Assembly: GCA_045124055.1 (NCBI GenBank)
Contig: JBGVKZ010000035.1
Coordinates: forward strand, 22,616-86,615
Origin: CALZKI01 sp045124055
GTDB taxonomy: Bacteria; Bacillota; Clostridia; Lachnospirales; Lachnospiraceae
Reading direction: 5' to 3'
Length of the DNA: 64,000 nucleotides
Part shown: positions 27,105-35,771 of the stretch, piece by piece
Numbering within the stretch: position 1 is the stretch's first letter
Layout of the letters: each line of letters begins with the position of its first letter
Program-made: the position numbers and the translations under genes
The notes under the pieces: model-generated
The model's database searches: none
Told to the model about the DNA's origin: nothing
The model's input: the letters and a program-made list of their open reading frames with translations, nothing else

Positions 27105-27770
27105 TTATACTTCTATTTGATTTTTGTCTCCATACAAAATGCGTTGTCTATCCGAAGCGTTGACATTAACTACCACCCCGTGTTTGTCATAGTAAGTAAG
27201 TAAATCCGAATTTCTTGCCGCCTTTTTCCCTTCTGCAGACCTAAGAAAAGCCTCTGCTTCCGCTTTGACTTTGTCAAATTCCGATTGCGGTCTATCACTT
27301 GTAACGGCACTTACCGGCGTTACTTCCTCAACTGCTTTTACTTCTTCTTCCGTTTCTTCCTTCGTCTCATTGACTTCGGAAACCTGGGCTGCATCATCAT
27401 TCCAGAAATTACTGAATATACCCTTTATGGCAATGATAAACTTATTTACTAAGTCTGTTACCGTTTTAAATAAACCGCCACTTTGAGTAGTACTTTCCTT
27501 TTTTGCAGCTTCTAATTTATCATAACCGCTGTTAGATAGGGTCAGTCTCACGCCCTCATCTTCCGCTTTCTGAGGGTCTACCCTATGGGAAGATACCGAC
27601 TTATCTGCCTGCTGTTTTTTAACAGCCTCATTACTTGGCTCGTAAATTGCCCCTTCTTTTCCATAATCTAACTGAAATTTCTCTCCTGTACCAGTTGCAC
27701 CACTATTCACTTTTTTCTCATTTATGTGGGGATAGTCATACCCTGTTCCATTTCCTACTCTTTCAATCAT
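27105..27770 (-). CDS. Hypothetical protein (221 aa)
   Basis: Unrecognised soluble protein, probably restricted to related Clostridia. It has no signal peptide. Order: a Gly/Lys-rich polar N-terminus (~1-60), a hydrophobic or amphipathic segment GGLFKTVTDLVNKFIIAIKG at ~97-116 that could lie on a membrane, an acidic linker (EVNETKEETEEEVKAVEEV), and a better-ordered C-terminal ~45 residues ending LLTYYDKHGVVVNVNASDRQ and a short tail. It is monocistronic and ends in a terminator; RBS GGGAATAAT is weak. The function is unknown. Confidence 0.6.
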   Translation of the reverse strand: MIERVGNGTGYDYPHINEKKVNSGATGTGEKFQLDYGKEGAIYEPSNEAVKKQQADKSVSSHRVDPQKAEDEGVRLTLSNSGYDKLEAAKKESTTQSGGLFKTVTDLVNKFIIAIKGIFSNFWNDDAAQVSEVNETKEETEEEVKAVEEVTPVSAVTSDRPQSEFDKVKAEAEAFLRSAEGKKAARNSDLLTYYDKHGVVVNVNASDRQRILYGDKNQIEV

Positions 27771-27827
27771 ATTATTCCCTCATATGTTAAATGGTTCCAT
27801 TCCGTTGTTTCTTCTATGGATTAGATT

Positions 27828-28433
27828 CTAGGTTAACTTTTCAAAATCTTCTGCACCGTGTTTACAAAGCGGACACACATAATCCGGCGGTAATTCTTCT
27901 CCTTCATATACATAACCGCAAACTTTACATACCCAGCCTTTTTTCTTTTGCGTTTCTGGTGCAGGCTTAATGTTTTTATGATAATAATCATAAGTAGCAC
28001 TCACATCATCGTTTAAAGAAACCGCATTCACAACGTCTGCAATAAATAATGTATGTGTGCCTAAATCCAACGTCTCTTTTACATAACCTGTAATATAGGC
28101 ATTGGTTCCTTCTGTAATATAATATACATCATTTGCCGCTAACTTTTTATGCGGATAGTCCTTAAATTTATCGACTTCTCTACCACTTTGAAAACCAAAA
28201 TGCTTAAAAACATCAAAGGTTGCTTTCTGGGACAATACCGAAACATTAAAACATTTGCTTTGAAGCAGCATATTGTGCGTATGATTTCCCTTATTAACTG
28301 CAATACAAATTCGATTCGGTGTATTTGTCACTTGCATCACAGTGTTGATGATACAACCATTTTGTTTTTCGCCATCTTTTGTAGTCAACACGTATAATCC
28401 GTATCCCAATTTGAATAATGCATTTTGTTCCAT
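27828..28433 (-). CDS. Flavin reductase-rubredoxin fusion (high-molecular-weight rubredoxin)
   Basis: 201 residues. Residues 1-~150 are a flavin-reductase-like FMN-binding domain (ALFKLGYGLYVLTTKDGEKQNGC). Residues ~165-201 are a rubredoxin with the Fe(Cys)4 motifs WVCKVCGYVYEG and CPLCKHGAEDF. This matches Hrb of acetogens, which passes electrons from NADH to flavodiiron proteins for O2/NO reduction. Role here: oxidative stress defence in an anaerobe (family inference). 23 bp downstream of the DJ-1 gene, probably in one transcript with it. Confidence 0.92.
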   Translation of the reverse strand: MEQNALFKLGYGLYVLTTKDGEKQNGCIINTVMQVTNTPNRICIAVNKGNHTHNMLLQSKCFNVSVLSQKATFDVFKHFGFQSGREVDKFKDYPHKKLAANDVYYITEGTNAYITGYVKETLDLGTHTLFIADVVNAVSLNDDVSATYDYYHKNIKPAPETQKKKGWVCKVCGYVYEGEELPPDYVCPLCKHGAEDFEKLT

Positions 28434-28456
28434 ATATAATCCCCTTTACTTTTTAT

Positions 28457-29005
28457 TTATGCATACACAATCTGTTCTGCAATTTCTTCTGCTTTCTCTT
28501 TTCCTAACAAGGTTTCCACAAGTAATAATGCAAATTCAATGGCACTACCCATACTACGTCCTGTAATCACATTGCCATTACGAACTGCACCTGCATCTAC
28601 TACCGTTGCCCCTTTCAATTCGTCCTCAAATCCAGGATATGCTGTTGCCTGCTTTCCCGCTAAAATACCACGACGTCCCAAAATACTTGGTGATGCACAA
28701 ATAGCAGCAACATATTTATCCTGTTCATAAAACGCATCTATCTGTTGCATCAGACTTTCGCAATTTTCCAAGTTCTGCATACCACGTAAACCACCTGGTA
28801 AAATCAGCATATCGTATTCTTCAAACGCAATGTCTTTTAATAATTTATCTGCCATTACCTGTATCTTATGAGAGCCATTTGTCAAAAGTTCTTCGGAAAT
28901 CGACACCATATCCATTTCAATTCCTGCTCTCCTAAAAACATCAACTACCGCTAAAGCCTCTATTTCTTCATATCCATCTGCTAAAAATATCGCTGTCTTT
29001 ACCAT
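28457..29005 (-). CDS. DJ-1/PfpI family protein (YajL/ThiJ type)
   Basis: 182-residue single-domain protein of the DJ-1 superfamily. The nucleophile elbow AAICASPSILG holds the conserved Cys near residue 105, and the partner Glu lies in DGYEEIEA near residue 16. The family includes protein and nucleotide deglycases, chaperones and redox sensors; the old name 'thiazole monophosphate synthesis' is not supported. Probably a stress protein, with the rubredoxin gene downstream. Confidence 0.9.
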   Translation of the reverse strand: MVKTAIFLADGYEEIEALAVVDVFRRAGIEMDMVSISEELLTNGSHKIQVMADKLLKDIAFEEYDMLILPGGLRGMQNLENCESLMQQIDAFYEQDKYVAAICASPSILGRRGILAGKQATAYPGFEDELKGATVVDAGAVRNGNVITGRSMGSAIEFALLLVETLLGKEKAEEIAEQIVYA

Positions 29006-29166
29006 AATATTCCTCCATATATGTATGCAACATATCCTGCATATTTTGTTAATCCTATTTTAACATCACAAACCAATACTATTCAATGAATATTATTGGA
29101 AGAATCTGAATTTTCTATGTATTTTTTTGTTATTTTCTATTATGATATGTTTTGGGAGGAAAAATC

Positions 29167-29634
29167 ATGGGAGTTGAAATTGAAAGAAAATATTTAATAA
29201 AAGAAATGCCAAAGGATTTATCTGATTATGCATATCATACTTTGGTTCAAGGTTATTTGAATACTTCACCAGTGGTTCGTGTCAGAAAAGAAAACGACTC
29301 TTACTACTTAACGTACAAAGGTAGTGGATTATTAACCCGGGAAGAATATAATCTTCCACTGGATGAAGAATCTTTTTTACATTTGATTGGTAAAGCCGAT
29401 GGCAACGTAATTTCCAAACGTCGTTATCAAATACCATATTCTTGTAATGGAAACAGTTTTTTAATTGAACTAGATGTTTTTGAAAAACCTTTTGCCCCAC
29501 TTGTATTGGCAGAAGTTGAATTTCTATCAGAGGAACAATCCGAAAACTTTATTCCACCTGAATGGTTTGACAAAGAGGTCACTTACGACCCTAATTATCA
29601 TAATTCTAATATGAGTAAACGTTCTTTTTCTTAA
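29167..29634 (+). CDS. CYTH domain protein
   Basis: 155 residues. It opens with the diagnostic EIERKYL of CYTH (CyaB/thiamine triphosphatase) tunnel-fold phosphohydrolases, followed by VRVRKENDSYYLTYKG, ERxY-like basic/acidic strands and ELDVFEKP. Members hydrolyse triphosphates such as ThTP or inorganic triphosphate with Mg2+. The open frame includes an upstream TTG, but GGGAGGA eight bases before the ATG at 29167 sets the start. Single gene on the plus strand, closed by a terminator. Confidence 0.88.
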   Translation: MGVEIERKYLIKEMPKDLSDYAYHTLVQGYLNTSPVVRVRKENDSYYLTYKGSGLLTREEYNLPLDEESFLHLIGKADGNVISKRRYQIPYSCNGNSFLIELDVFEKPFAPLVLAEVEFLSEEQSENFIPPEWFDKEVTYDPNYHNSNMSKRSFS

Positions 29635-29651
29635 TTTGAAGAAAAAATAAT

Positions 29652-29690
29652 GGTCAGACGGAAATTTTTATTAATCCATCTGACCTTTTT
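29652..29690. terminator. Bidirectional terminator between CYTH and LacI genes
   Basis: GGTCAGAcGGA...TCCaTCTGACC followed by TTTTT on the plus strand and by ATTATTTTTT on the minus strand. Confidence 0.85.
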
Positions 29691-29704
29691 ATGATGCTAT
29701 CATC

Positions 29705-30742
29705 TTATTTTCTTGGTTTAGCAGTTGATTCCTTCACTTCTATTTCGCCTTCAAAATCCAGGTGCATATGCTTGGACTTTCCTGAAATGATGTTGAATAA
29801 CAACTGAACTGTCTTTATTGCCATTTCTTCTACCGGTTGTCTTAATGTAGTAAGTCTTGGAACATAATAGTCGCCCCAATCAATTCCGTCATACCCTGCT
29901 ACCGAAACATCCTCCGGTATCCTAAGTCCAGCATCTTTCAGTGCTCTGCAAGCACCGATTGCCAGACTGTCTGACATAGCAAAAATAGCTGTAAATCTGG
30001 TTCCTGACTCTATCAATCTTTTCGTGGTAATAAAACCATTTTCCATAGAATATAAGTCTAATTTTGGACTTACATTACACACCAAATCTTCCTTATAAGA
30101 AATTTTATTTTCTTTTAATGCTTCCCTATATCCCTGTAAACGCTGGTATCCAATCGTACGTTCTCCGGTTTCAGGGGTGATTACTGCAATGTCTTTGTGT
30201 CCTAAGTCAATTAAATAAGACACCATTTTTTTACTTGCAATTTTATCGTCTACGGCAATATTGGAATAAATTGTCTTATCCATATTGTCAGGTTTCGCAC
30301 CAACTGTACTAAATACAAATGGTACAGATATTTGCTCAAACTTATCCCTTGAGTGAAAAAAATGACCACCCAAAAAAACAATTCCCTTTAGTCTTTTTTC
30401 TTTAATTAATTCTAATGCAACATCAACTTCATCTTCATATTCATCTACATGATGTAATACAAAACTGAATTTTCGCTTGCGTATTTCTTCTTCCATAACT
30501 TTAATCATAGAAGAAAAGAACGGGTTGGTTATCCCCTTTACCAAAACGGCTATATTATTGGTATCTGTTCGCTTTAGATTTCTTGCACTATTATTAGGCA
30601 CAAATCCCGTCTCTCTAACCACCTGCATAATCATTGCTTTGGTTTCTGCATTAATTTCTGCATTATCATTTAAGGCTCTGGAAACGGTACTAACACTAAC
30701 ACCACAACGTTTTGCAATATCTTTTATCGTTATATCTGCCAT
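29705..30742 (-). CDS. LacI family regulator, probable maltose/maltodextrin regulator
   Basis: 345 residues. The N-terminal LacI HTH ITIKDIAKRCGVSVSTVSRALN has a hinge helix NNSARNLKR, followed by a periplasmic-binding-like effector domain (NPFFSSMIKVMEEEI; SVAGYDGIDWGDYYVPRLTT). A TTG five codons upstream lies before the GGTGG ribosome site, so the ATG at 30742 is used. It follows malQ and belongs to the mal gene group; likely one of the two regulators acting on the AAACGTTT palindromes (inference). Confidence 0.9.
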   Translation of the reverse strand: MADITIKDIAKRCGVSVSTVSRALNDNAEINAETKAMIMQVVRETGFVPNNSARNLKRTDTNNIAVLVKGITNPFFSSMIKVMEEEIRKRKFSFVLHHVDEYEDEVDVALELIKEKRLKGIVFLGGHFFHSRDKFEQISVPFVFSTVGAKPDNMDKTIYSNIAVDDKIASKKMVSYLIDLGHKDIAVITPETGERTIGYQRLQGYREALKENKISYKEDLVCNVSPKLDLYSMENGFITTKRLIESGTRFTAIFAMSDSLAIGACRALKDAGLRIPEDVSVAGYDGIDWGDYYVPRLTTLRQPVEEMAIKTVQLLFNIISGKSKHMHLDFEGEIEVKESTAKPRK

Positions 30743-30773
30743 TTTTCCACCACACAAATCCTTTTATCAAATA

Positions 30774-30802
30774 GAGCACTTCTCTTAGAAAAAGAAGTGC
30801 TC
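30774..30802 (-). terminator. Stem-loop after malQ
   Basis: GAGCACTTCT...AGAAGTGCTC, perfect 10-bp arms, 11 bp after the malQ stop. The U-tract is weak (UAUUUGAU), so readthrough into the LacI gene is possible. Confidence 0.6.
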
Positions 30803-30812
30803 CATAAAAGTC

Positions 30813-32285
30813 TTATCTGTCACATTCCTTAGCAAGTTCTTTCATTCTGTTAGCGAGTTCATCAGTACATGCACCATTTTTCAATCTCCACTTCCAGTTA
30901 GTACCGAGTGTTGATGGAACATTCATTCTTGCTTCTGTACCAAGACCCAAATAATCCTGAATTGGAATAACTGCTGTATCAGCTACACTTGCCATAGCGG
31001 ATTTAATAAATTTCCAGTTTACATCTACATCATCTGTGACGCCTACATAACGTTTTGCAAAATCTTTGTCTGGACCTTCAATAGTATTGTACCAGCCAAG
31101 AACTGTATCATTGTCATGTGTTCCTGTATAAACCACACAGTTTGGTGTGTAGTTTGATGGAAGATAATCACTTTCTTCTCGAGAATCAAATGCAAACTGT
31201 AAAATTTTCATTCCAGGATATCCTGTATCCTTAATTAACTGGATAACTGAATCTGTTAAGAAACCAAGGTCTTCTGCAATAACAGCTCTATCACCAAGTT
31301 TTTCTTTCATTGTTTTAAATAAATCATATCCTGGACCTGGCATCCACTTACCATGCTCTGCTGTTGGATCACCATATGGAATAGAATAATATTCATCAAA
31401 TCCACGGAAATGGTCAATTCTTACTACATCATATAACTGATAGCAGTATCCGATACGTTTCATCCACCAGTCATATCCTGTTGATTTGTGGTATTCCCAA
31501 TCATAAAGTGGATTACCCCAAAGCTGACCTGTTGCTGAAAATGCATCAGGTGGGCAACCTGCTACGCCTGTCGGTGTGCAAGTATCATCGAACTGGAATA
31601 ATTCTGGATTTGTCCACGCATCTGCACTATCAAATGCAACGTAAATTGGAATATCTCCAACGATTTCAATTCCTTTTTTGTTTGCATATTCTTTTAATGC
31701 AAACCATTGTTTTGCAAAATAATACTGTTGGAACTGATAAAATTCGATTTCATCTTTTAATTTTTCTTTATAAGCATTTACAGCTTCTGGTTTACGAAGT
31801 TTAATATCTTCGTCCCATTCATTCCAGCCTCTGCTACCATTTTCATTCTTAACTGCCATATAGAGAGCATAGTCGTCTAACCAGTAAGCATTATCCGCAA
31901 CAAATTTCTGGAAGTCAGGATTTGCAGCAATATTACTATTGTTGTATGCTGTTCTTAATGCTTTGAAACGAGATAAGTAGATTTTTTCGTAATCAATGTA
32001 TTCCTCATTGTCACCAAAATCATAACTATCACATTCTTCCTTTGTAATAAGACCTTCTTCAATAAGAGCTTCCAAATCAATATAATATGGATTACCTGCA
32101 AATGTTGAGAAGGACTGATATGGTGAGTCACCATATCCGGTTGGTCCTAAAGGAAGAATCTGCCAGATATTCTGACCTGCTTTTTCCAAAAAGTCTACAA
32201 ATTCATATGCTTCTTTTGAAAATGAACCGATTCCATATTTAGATGGAATACTGGAAATTGCTAATAAAACACCACATTTTCTCAT
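30813..32285 (-). CDS. malQ: 4-alpha-glucanotransferase (amylomaltase, GH77)
   Basis: 490 residues. GH77 signatures: ILPLGPTGYGDSPYQSFSTFAGNPYYIDL near the N-terminus, the nucleophile region RIDHFRGFDEYY (Asp ~285), the acid/base Glu in VIAEDLGFL, and GTHDNDT. It disproportionates maltodextrins so that glycogen/maltodextrin phosphorylase can use them. The ATG at 32285 is preferred over an upstream TTG because GGAGGATATT lies just before it. 12 bp after malG, in the mal operon. Confidence 0.95.
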   Translation of the reverse strand: MRKCGVLLAISSIPSKYGIGSFSKEAYEFVDFLEKAGQNIWQILPLGPTGYGDSPYQSFSTFAGNPYYIDLEALIEEGLITKEECDSYDFGDNEEYIDYEKIYLSRFKALRTAYNNSNIAANPDFQKFVADNAYWLDDYALYMAVKNENGSRGWNEWDEDIKLRKPEAVNAYKEKLKDEIEFYQFQQYYFAKQWFALKEYANKKGIEIVGDIPIYVAFDSADAWTNPELFQFDDTCTPTGVAGCPPDAFSATGQLWGNPLYDWEYHKSTGYDWWMKRIGYCYQLYDVVRIDHFRGFDEYYSIPYGDPTAEHGKWMPGPGYDLFKTMKEKLGDRAVIAEDLGFLTDSVIQLIKDTGYPGMKILQFAFDSREESDYLPSNYTPNCVVYTGTHDNDTVLGWYNTIEGPDKDFAKRYVGVTDDVDVNWKFIKSAMASVADTAVIPIQDYLGLGTEARMNVPSTLGTNWKWRLKNGACTDELANRMKELAKECDR

Positions 32286-32297
32286 AATATCCTCCAA

Positions 32298-33140
32298 TTA
32301 GCCTTTTACAGCTCCGGCAATAACGCCTTCGATAATATATTTCTGACAAGTCAGATAAAAGATAATGATTGGAATCATAGCTAAAACAAGCATAGCCATC
32401 ATAGCTCCCATATCAATCTGTCCATAACCACCTTTTAAGTACTGAATAGCCATTGGAATTGTTTTGTATGTTTTTAAATCCAATACTAAGTATGGTAATA
32501 AGTAGTCATTCCAAATCCACATTGCTTGCAAAATAGCTACTGTGATACAGGTAGGTTTCATAATAGGTAATACAACTCCAAAGAATGTTTGAAGTGGATT
32601 ACAACCATCAATCATAGCTGCTTCTTCAATTTCAAGTGGAATTGATTTAACAAAACCTACAAACATAAATATCGCAAGACCTGCACCGAATCCCAAGTAT
32701 ACAAAAATAATACCAAATGGATTAGAGCAATGCAACATATTTGCGATTTTTGATAAGGTAAACATTACCATCTGGAAAGGTACAATCATAGAGAATGCAC
32801 AAAGCATATAAAATACTTTTGTGAACATACTCTTAACACGTCCTATGTACCAAGCACACATTGATGTGCAAACCAAAATTAAAATTACTGAGAACACTGT
32901 AATGAACAAAGAGTTCCAGAATGCATCGAAAAATTTAATTTTATCAATACCTCTGATATAGTTTTCAATTCCTACCCATGTCTGTTCATTAGGTAATTTG
33001 AATGGTTCTCTACTGATAAACGCCTTTCTCTTGAAAGAGTTCATAAGTACAATAACAATCGGTAAAATATAAATTACTGAAAGAATAGAAAATATTGTTG
33101 TAAGTATCCATCCATGTTTCGCTTTTCTAACACTTGTCAT
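32298..33140 (-). CDS. malG: Maltodextrin ABC transporter permease MalG-type
   Basis: 280-residue CUT1 permease with six TM segments and the EAA loop EIEEAAMIDGCNPLQTFFGVVLP. Ends with the conserved EGVIAGAVKG typical of MalG-like subunits. Its ATG overlaps the malF stop (TAATG); AGGAGG upstream. Pairs with MalF to form the pore. Confidence 0.93.
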   Translation of the reverse strand: MTSVRKAKHGWILTTIFSILSVIYILPIVIVLMNSFKRKAFISREPFKLPNEQTWVGIENYIRGIDKIKFFDAFWNSLFITVFSVILILVCTSMCAWYIGRVKSMFTKVFYMLCAFSMIVPFQMVMFTLSKIANMLHCSNPFGIIFVYLGFGAGLAIFMFVGFVKSIPLEIEEAAMIDGCNPLQTFFGVVLPIMKPTCITVAILQAMWIWNDYLLPYLVLDLKTYKTIPMAIQYLKGGYGQIDMGAMMAMLVLAMIPIIIFYLTCQKYIIEGVIAGAVKG

Positions 33141-33994
33141 TACTGCTGTACCTCCTTCGATCTAGTTGCACGCAACTGAATCATTGCAATGACAGCAACT
33201 AAAATAAAGAATATAACTGCTTCTGCCTGACCAACACCTTCGTAACCCGTTCTGTCGTAGAAAGTCTGATAAATGTTCATAGCAAGCATTTCAGATCTTC
33301 TTGCTGGTTCACCATTTGTCAAAGCAAGGTTCTGGTCGAATAACTTGAAGCCGTTTGTTAATGTTAAGAAAGTACAAATTGTGATGGAAGGCATAACCAT
33401 AGGAATTGTTACATTCTTAAGTGTCTGCCATTTTGTAGCACCATCAATTTTAGCTGCTTCAATCAAATCACCAGGTACATTCTGAATACCTGCAATATAA
33501 ATAATCATCATATAACCAATCTGTTGCCAACATAACAGAATGATAAGACCCCAAAAACCGTACTTTTCATGAAGTACGATTGTCAAACTATATTTATTTA
33601 AAACGCCGTTAATAATTAACTGCCAAATATATCCCAATACAATACCGCCAATTAAGTTTGGCATAAAAAATACCGTTCTAAAAAGGTTTGTGCCTCTTAC
33701 TCCTTTTGTAAGAAGTAATGCTACAATAAATGCTAAAACATTTATTAAAACAACTGATACAACTGCAAACAATGCTGTATACCATAATGAATGAACAAAT
33801 GGTTTGAATACAGTCTCATCAGAAAAGATTTTTATATAATTATCAAATCCTACAAATTCAGCATCAATAATTGTAGTAAATTTACAAAAAGATAAATATG
33901 CTCCCATAATAAAAGGGACTATAAAGAAAATTAAAAATGCTATTGCTGTCGGCAATGCAAAAATAGGAAAATATTTTTTTATCGCTTTGTCCAT
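33140..33994 (-). CDS. malF: Maltodextrin ABC transporter permease MalF-type
   Basis: 284-residue CUT1 permease, six TM segments, EAA loop LIEAAKIDGATKWQTLKNVTIPM. Lies downstream of the binding protein gene, with a strong intergenic stem-loop in between. Short MalF without the large periplasmic P2 loop of enterobacteria, normal for Firmicutes. Confidence 0.93.
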   Translation of the reverse strand: MDKAIKKYFPIFALPTAIAFLIFFIVPFIMGAYLSFCKFTTIIDAEFVGFDNYIKIFSDETVFKPFVHSLWYTALFAVVSVVLINVLAFIVALLLTKGVRGTNLFRTVFFMPNLIGGIVLGYIWQLIINGVLNKYSLTIVLHEKYGFWGLIILLCWQQIGYMMIIYIAGIQNVPGDLIEAAKIDGATKWQTLKNVTIPMVMPSITICTFLTLTNGFKLFDQNLALTNGEPARRSEMLAMNIYQTFYDRTGYEGVGQAEAVIFFILVAVIAMIQLRATRSKEVQQ

Positions 33995-34016
33995 AACTAC
34001 ATTCCTTCCTATTTTA

Positions 34017-34044
34017 AAGGGCGAAGGACTAATCCTTCGCCCTT
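34017..34044 (-). promoter_or_regulatory. malE-malF intergenic stem-loop
   Basis: AAGGGCGAAGGA-N4-TCCTTCGCCCTT, perfect 12-bp stem with no U-tract. Such hairpins after a binding-protein gene usually protect the upstream mRNA or partly terminate, giving more binding protein than permease. Confidence 0.75.
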
Positions 34045-34086
34045 ACAAATATTCAGAGCTTCAAACTCTTATTTTTTAACTATAAA

Positions 34087-35457
34087 TTAGTTGTTAGCTG
34101 CCTGATATTCTGTAGCCCAACCATCAACGAAAGCTGTAACTACTGCATCCCATTCGCCTGTACCTGCTGCATAAGCTGTTAAAGCTGAGCCAACGCCATC
34201 TTTCCAACCTTCTGAAGGAATTGATGGGAAGTTCCATGATACAGATGTTTTACCAGCTGTGATATATTCATCTGCTGCTGCGATTAATGCGTTGTCAGCA
34301 ACATAACCATCATCAAATGATTTGAATGGTGTTAAGAATCCCATCTGGTTAGCGATAGAATCTCTACCTGTATCAGATGTGATACACCAGTTAAGGAATG
34401 CTAATGTAGCATCGATATCTTCCTGAGATGCTTTGCTGTTTACACACCAGTAGTTTTCAGAACCTGTACAAAGACCCTGATTTTCTTCGCCTTCAGCACC
34501 AATGTAGATTGGAAGCATACCTAAATCATCATCTGTTAAACCACCATCGATTAATGCACCATATTCCCAAGTACCATTCTGGAAGAATACTGCTTCACCT
34601 AAAATAAATTCAGATTCAGCGTCAGCACCTGTTTTACCACCAAGTTCTGTTGGTGCACATGTTGAGTTGTTGATGTAGAGATCCCAAATCTGTTTGTAGT
34701 TATCAAGGTAAGAACCTTTGATAGCTGCTGTTGAACCAATACCATCTGCTTTGTATTCGTAGTAGATTGGTAAGTTAGCTAAGTGTGTTTTGAATCTCCA
34801 GTCAGAAGATGAATCCATACCAGCTGATGTGAATGCACCTTTAACGCCTAAATCATCTTTGTTAGCCTGAATGCTTTCTGCAACAGCTTTTAACTGTGCG
34901 AAGCTGTTAAGTTCAGAGATATCTGAGATTACAGCGTAATCTTTTGACATATAATCTGCCATAATTGTTTTGTTGTAAATGATACCATATGTTTCGATAA
35001 CGTATGCGATACCTACAACTGCGTCGCCATCTTTTAATACGAAGTCATCACTCTTAACCTGTGAGTAAATATCGCTACCAGATAAATCGTAGCAGTAATC
35101 TTTCCATGTAGCTAAACCAACTGGTCCGTTAACCTGGAATAATGTAGGAGCATCTTCTTTAGCCATTTCTGACTTTAATGTTGATTCGTATGTACCAGAA
35201 GCTGCTGTAACAACGTCAACTTTAACCCCTGTTTCTTCTGTGTAAGCTTCTGCTAAAGCTACCCACTGGTCAGCCTGTTCTGGTTTGAAGTTTAAGTAGT
35301 AAACTGAACCTGTTGCAGCTGCACCGTCATTGTCTTCAACTTTTGCATCATTGCTGCTATCTTTGTTTGTTGTAGTATCATCAGATCCGCCACAACCAAC
35401 TAACATAGAAGCAACCATTGCTACGCATAATAATGCGCTGATGATTTTCTTTTTCAT
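34087..35457 (-). CDS. malE: Maltodextrin/sugar-binding lipoprotein (MalE/MsmE-like)
   Basis: 456-residue extracellular binding protein with signal peptide and lipobox MLVGC (Cys22). CUT1 solute-binding fold (VYYLNFKPEQADQWVALAEAY; ETGVKVDVVTAASGTYESTL; EAVFFQNGTWEYGAL; ENYWCVNSKA). The frame runs 29 codons further upstream, but GGAGAGGATTTCACA precedes the ATG at 35457 and the signal peptide begins there. First gene of malEFGQ, driven by a promoter with an adjacent LacI-type operator. The substrate is inferred from malQ and glgP. Confidence 0.92.
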   Translation of the reverse strand: MKKKIISALLCVAMVASMLVGCGGSDDTTTNKDSSNDAKVEDNDGAAATGSVYYLNFKPEQADQWVALAEAYTEETGVKVDVVTAASGTYESTLKSEMAKEDAPTLFQVNGPVGLATWKDYCYDLSGSDIYSQVKSDDFVLKDGDAVVGIAYVIETYGIIYNKTIMADYMSKDYAVISDISELNSFAQLKAVAESIQANKDDLGVKGAFTSAGMDSSSDWRFKTHLANLPIYYEYKADGIGSTAAIKGSYLDNYKQIWDLYINNSTCAPTELGGKTGADAESEFILGEAVFFQNGTWEYGALIDGGLTDDDLGMLPIYIGAEGEENQGLCTGSENYWCVNSKASQEDIDATLAFLNWCITSDTGRDSIANQMGFLTPFKSFDDGYVADNALIAAADEYITAGKTSVSWNFPSIPSEGWKDGVGSALTAYAAGTGEWDAVVTAFVDGWATEYQAANN

Positions 35458-35507
35458 TGTGAAATCCTCTCCCTTTCTTCGAGTATATTTACTCTTTTTT
35501 GACTTGT

Positions 35508-35525
35508 TTCGGAAACGTTTCCGAA
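35508..35525. promoter_or_regulatory. LacI-family operator upstream of malE
   Basis: 18-bp perfect palindrome TTCGGAAACGTTTCCGAA, ten bases downstream of the malE -10 box. It shares the AAACGTTT core with sites at 38212 and 39261. Confidence 0.88.
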
Positions 35526-35534
35526 CATAGTCAT

Positions 35535-35563
35535 ATGATAGCACAGAGAATGTGTATTTGCAA
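35535..35563 (-). promoter_or_regulatory. malE promoter
   Basis: TTGCAA (35558-35563), 17-bp spacer, TATCAT (35535-35540) on the minus strand. The predicted start falls in the operator. Confidence 0.78.
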
Positions 35564-35611
35564 TATATTATTGATAATTTTGTCAGATACGTTACTGTTT
35601 CGTTTTAGTTT

Positions 35612-35628
35612 TTGTGCATTTTGCACAA
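35612..35628. promoter_or_regulatory. Inverted repeat upstream of the malE promoter
   Basis: Perfect TTGTGCA-TTT-TGCACAA, about 50 bp upstream of the -35 box. Its position would suit an activator. It is not an AAACGTTT site and not a canonical 18-bp Rex site. Confidence 0.45.
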
Positions 35629-35719
35629 TCCTATTGTATTTACATTATATGAAACTACGCGACCTTAAAATATTCTTTCAAATAGAATAATGTAGCTTCA
35701 AAATAGTCTTTTATACGAA

Positions 35720-35751
35720 AAAGAGAGAATGCTCTAAAACATTCTCTCTTT
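35720..35751 (-). terminator. glgP terminator
   Basis: AAAGAGAGAATG...CATTCTCTCTTT followed by TTTTCGTATAAAA on the minus strand, 21 bp after the glgP stop. It also separates glgP from the malE promoter region. Confidence 0.85.
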
Positions 35752-35771
35752 AAAGATGCATTATCTATCTA

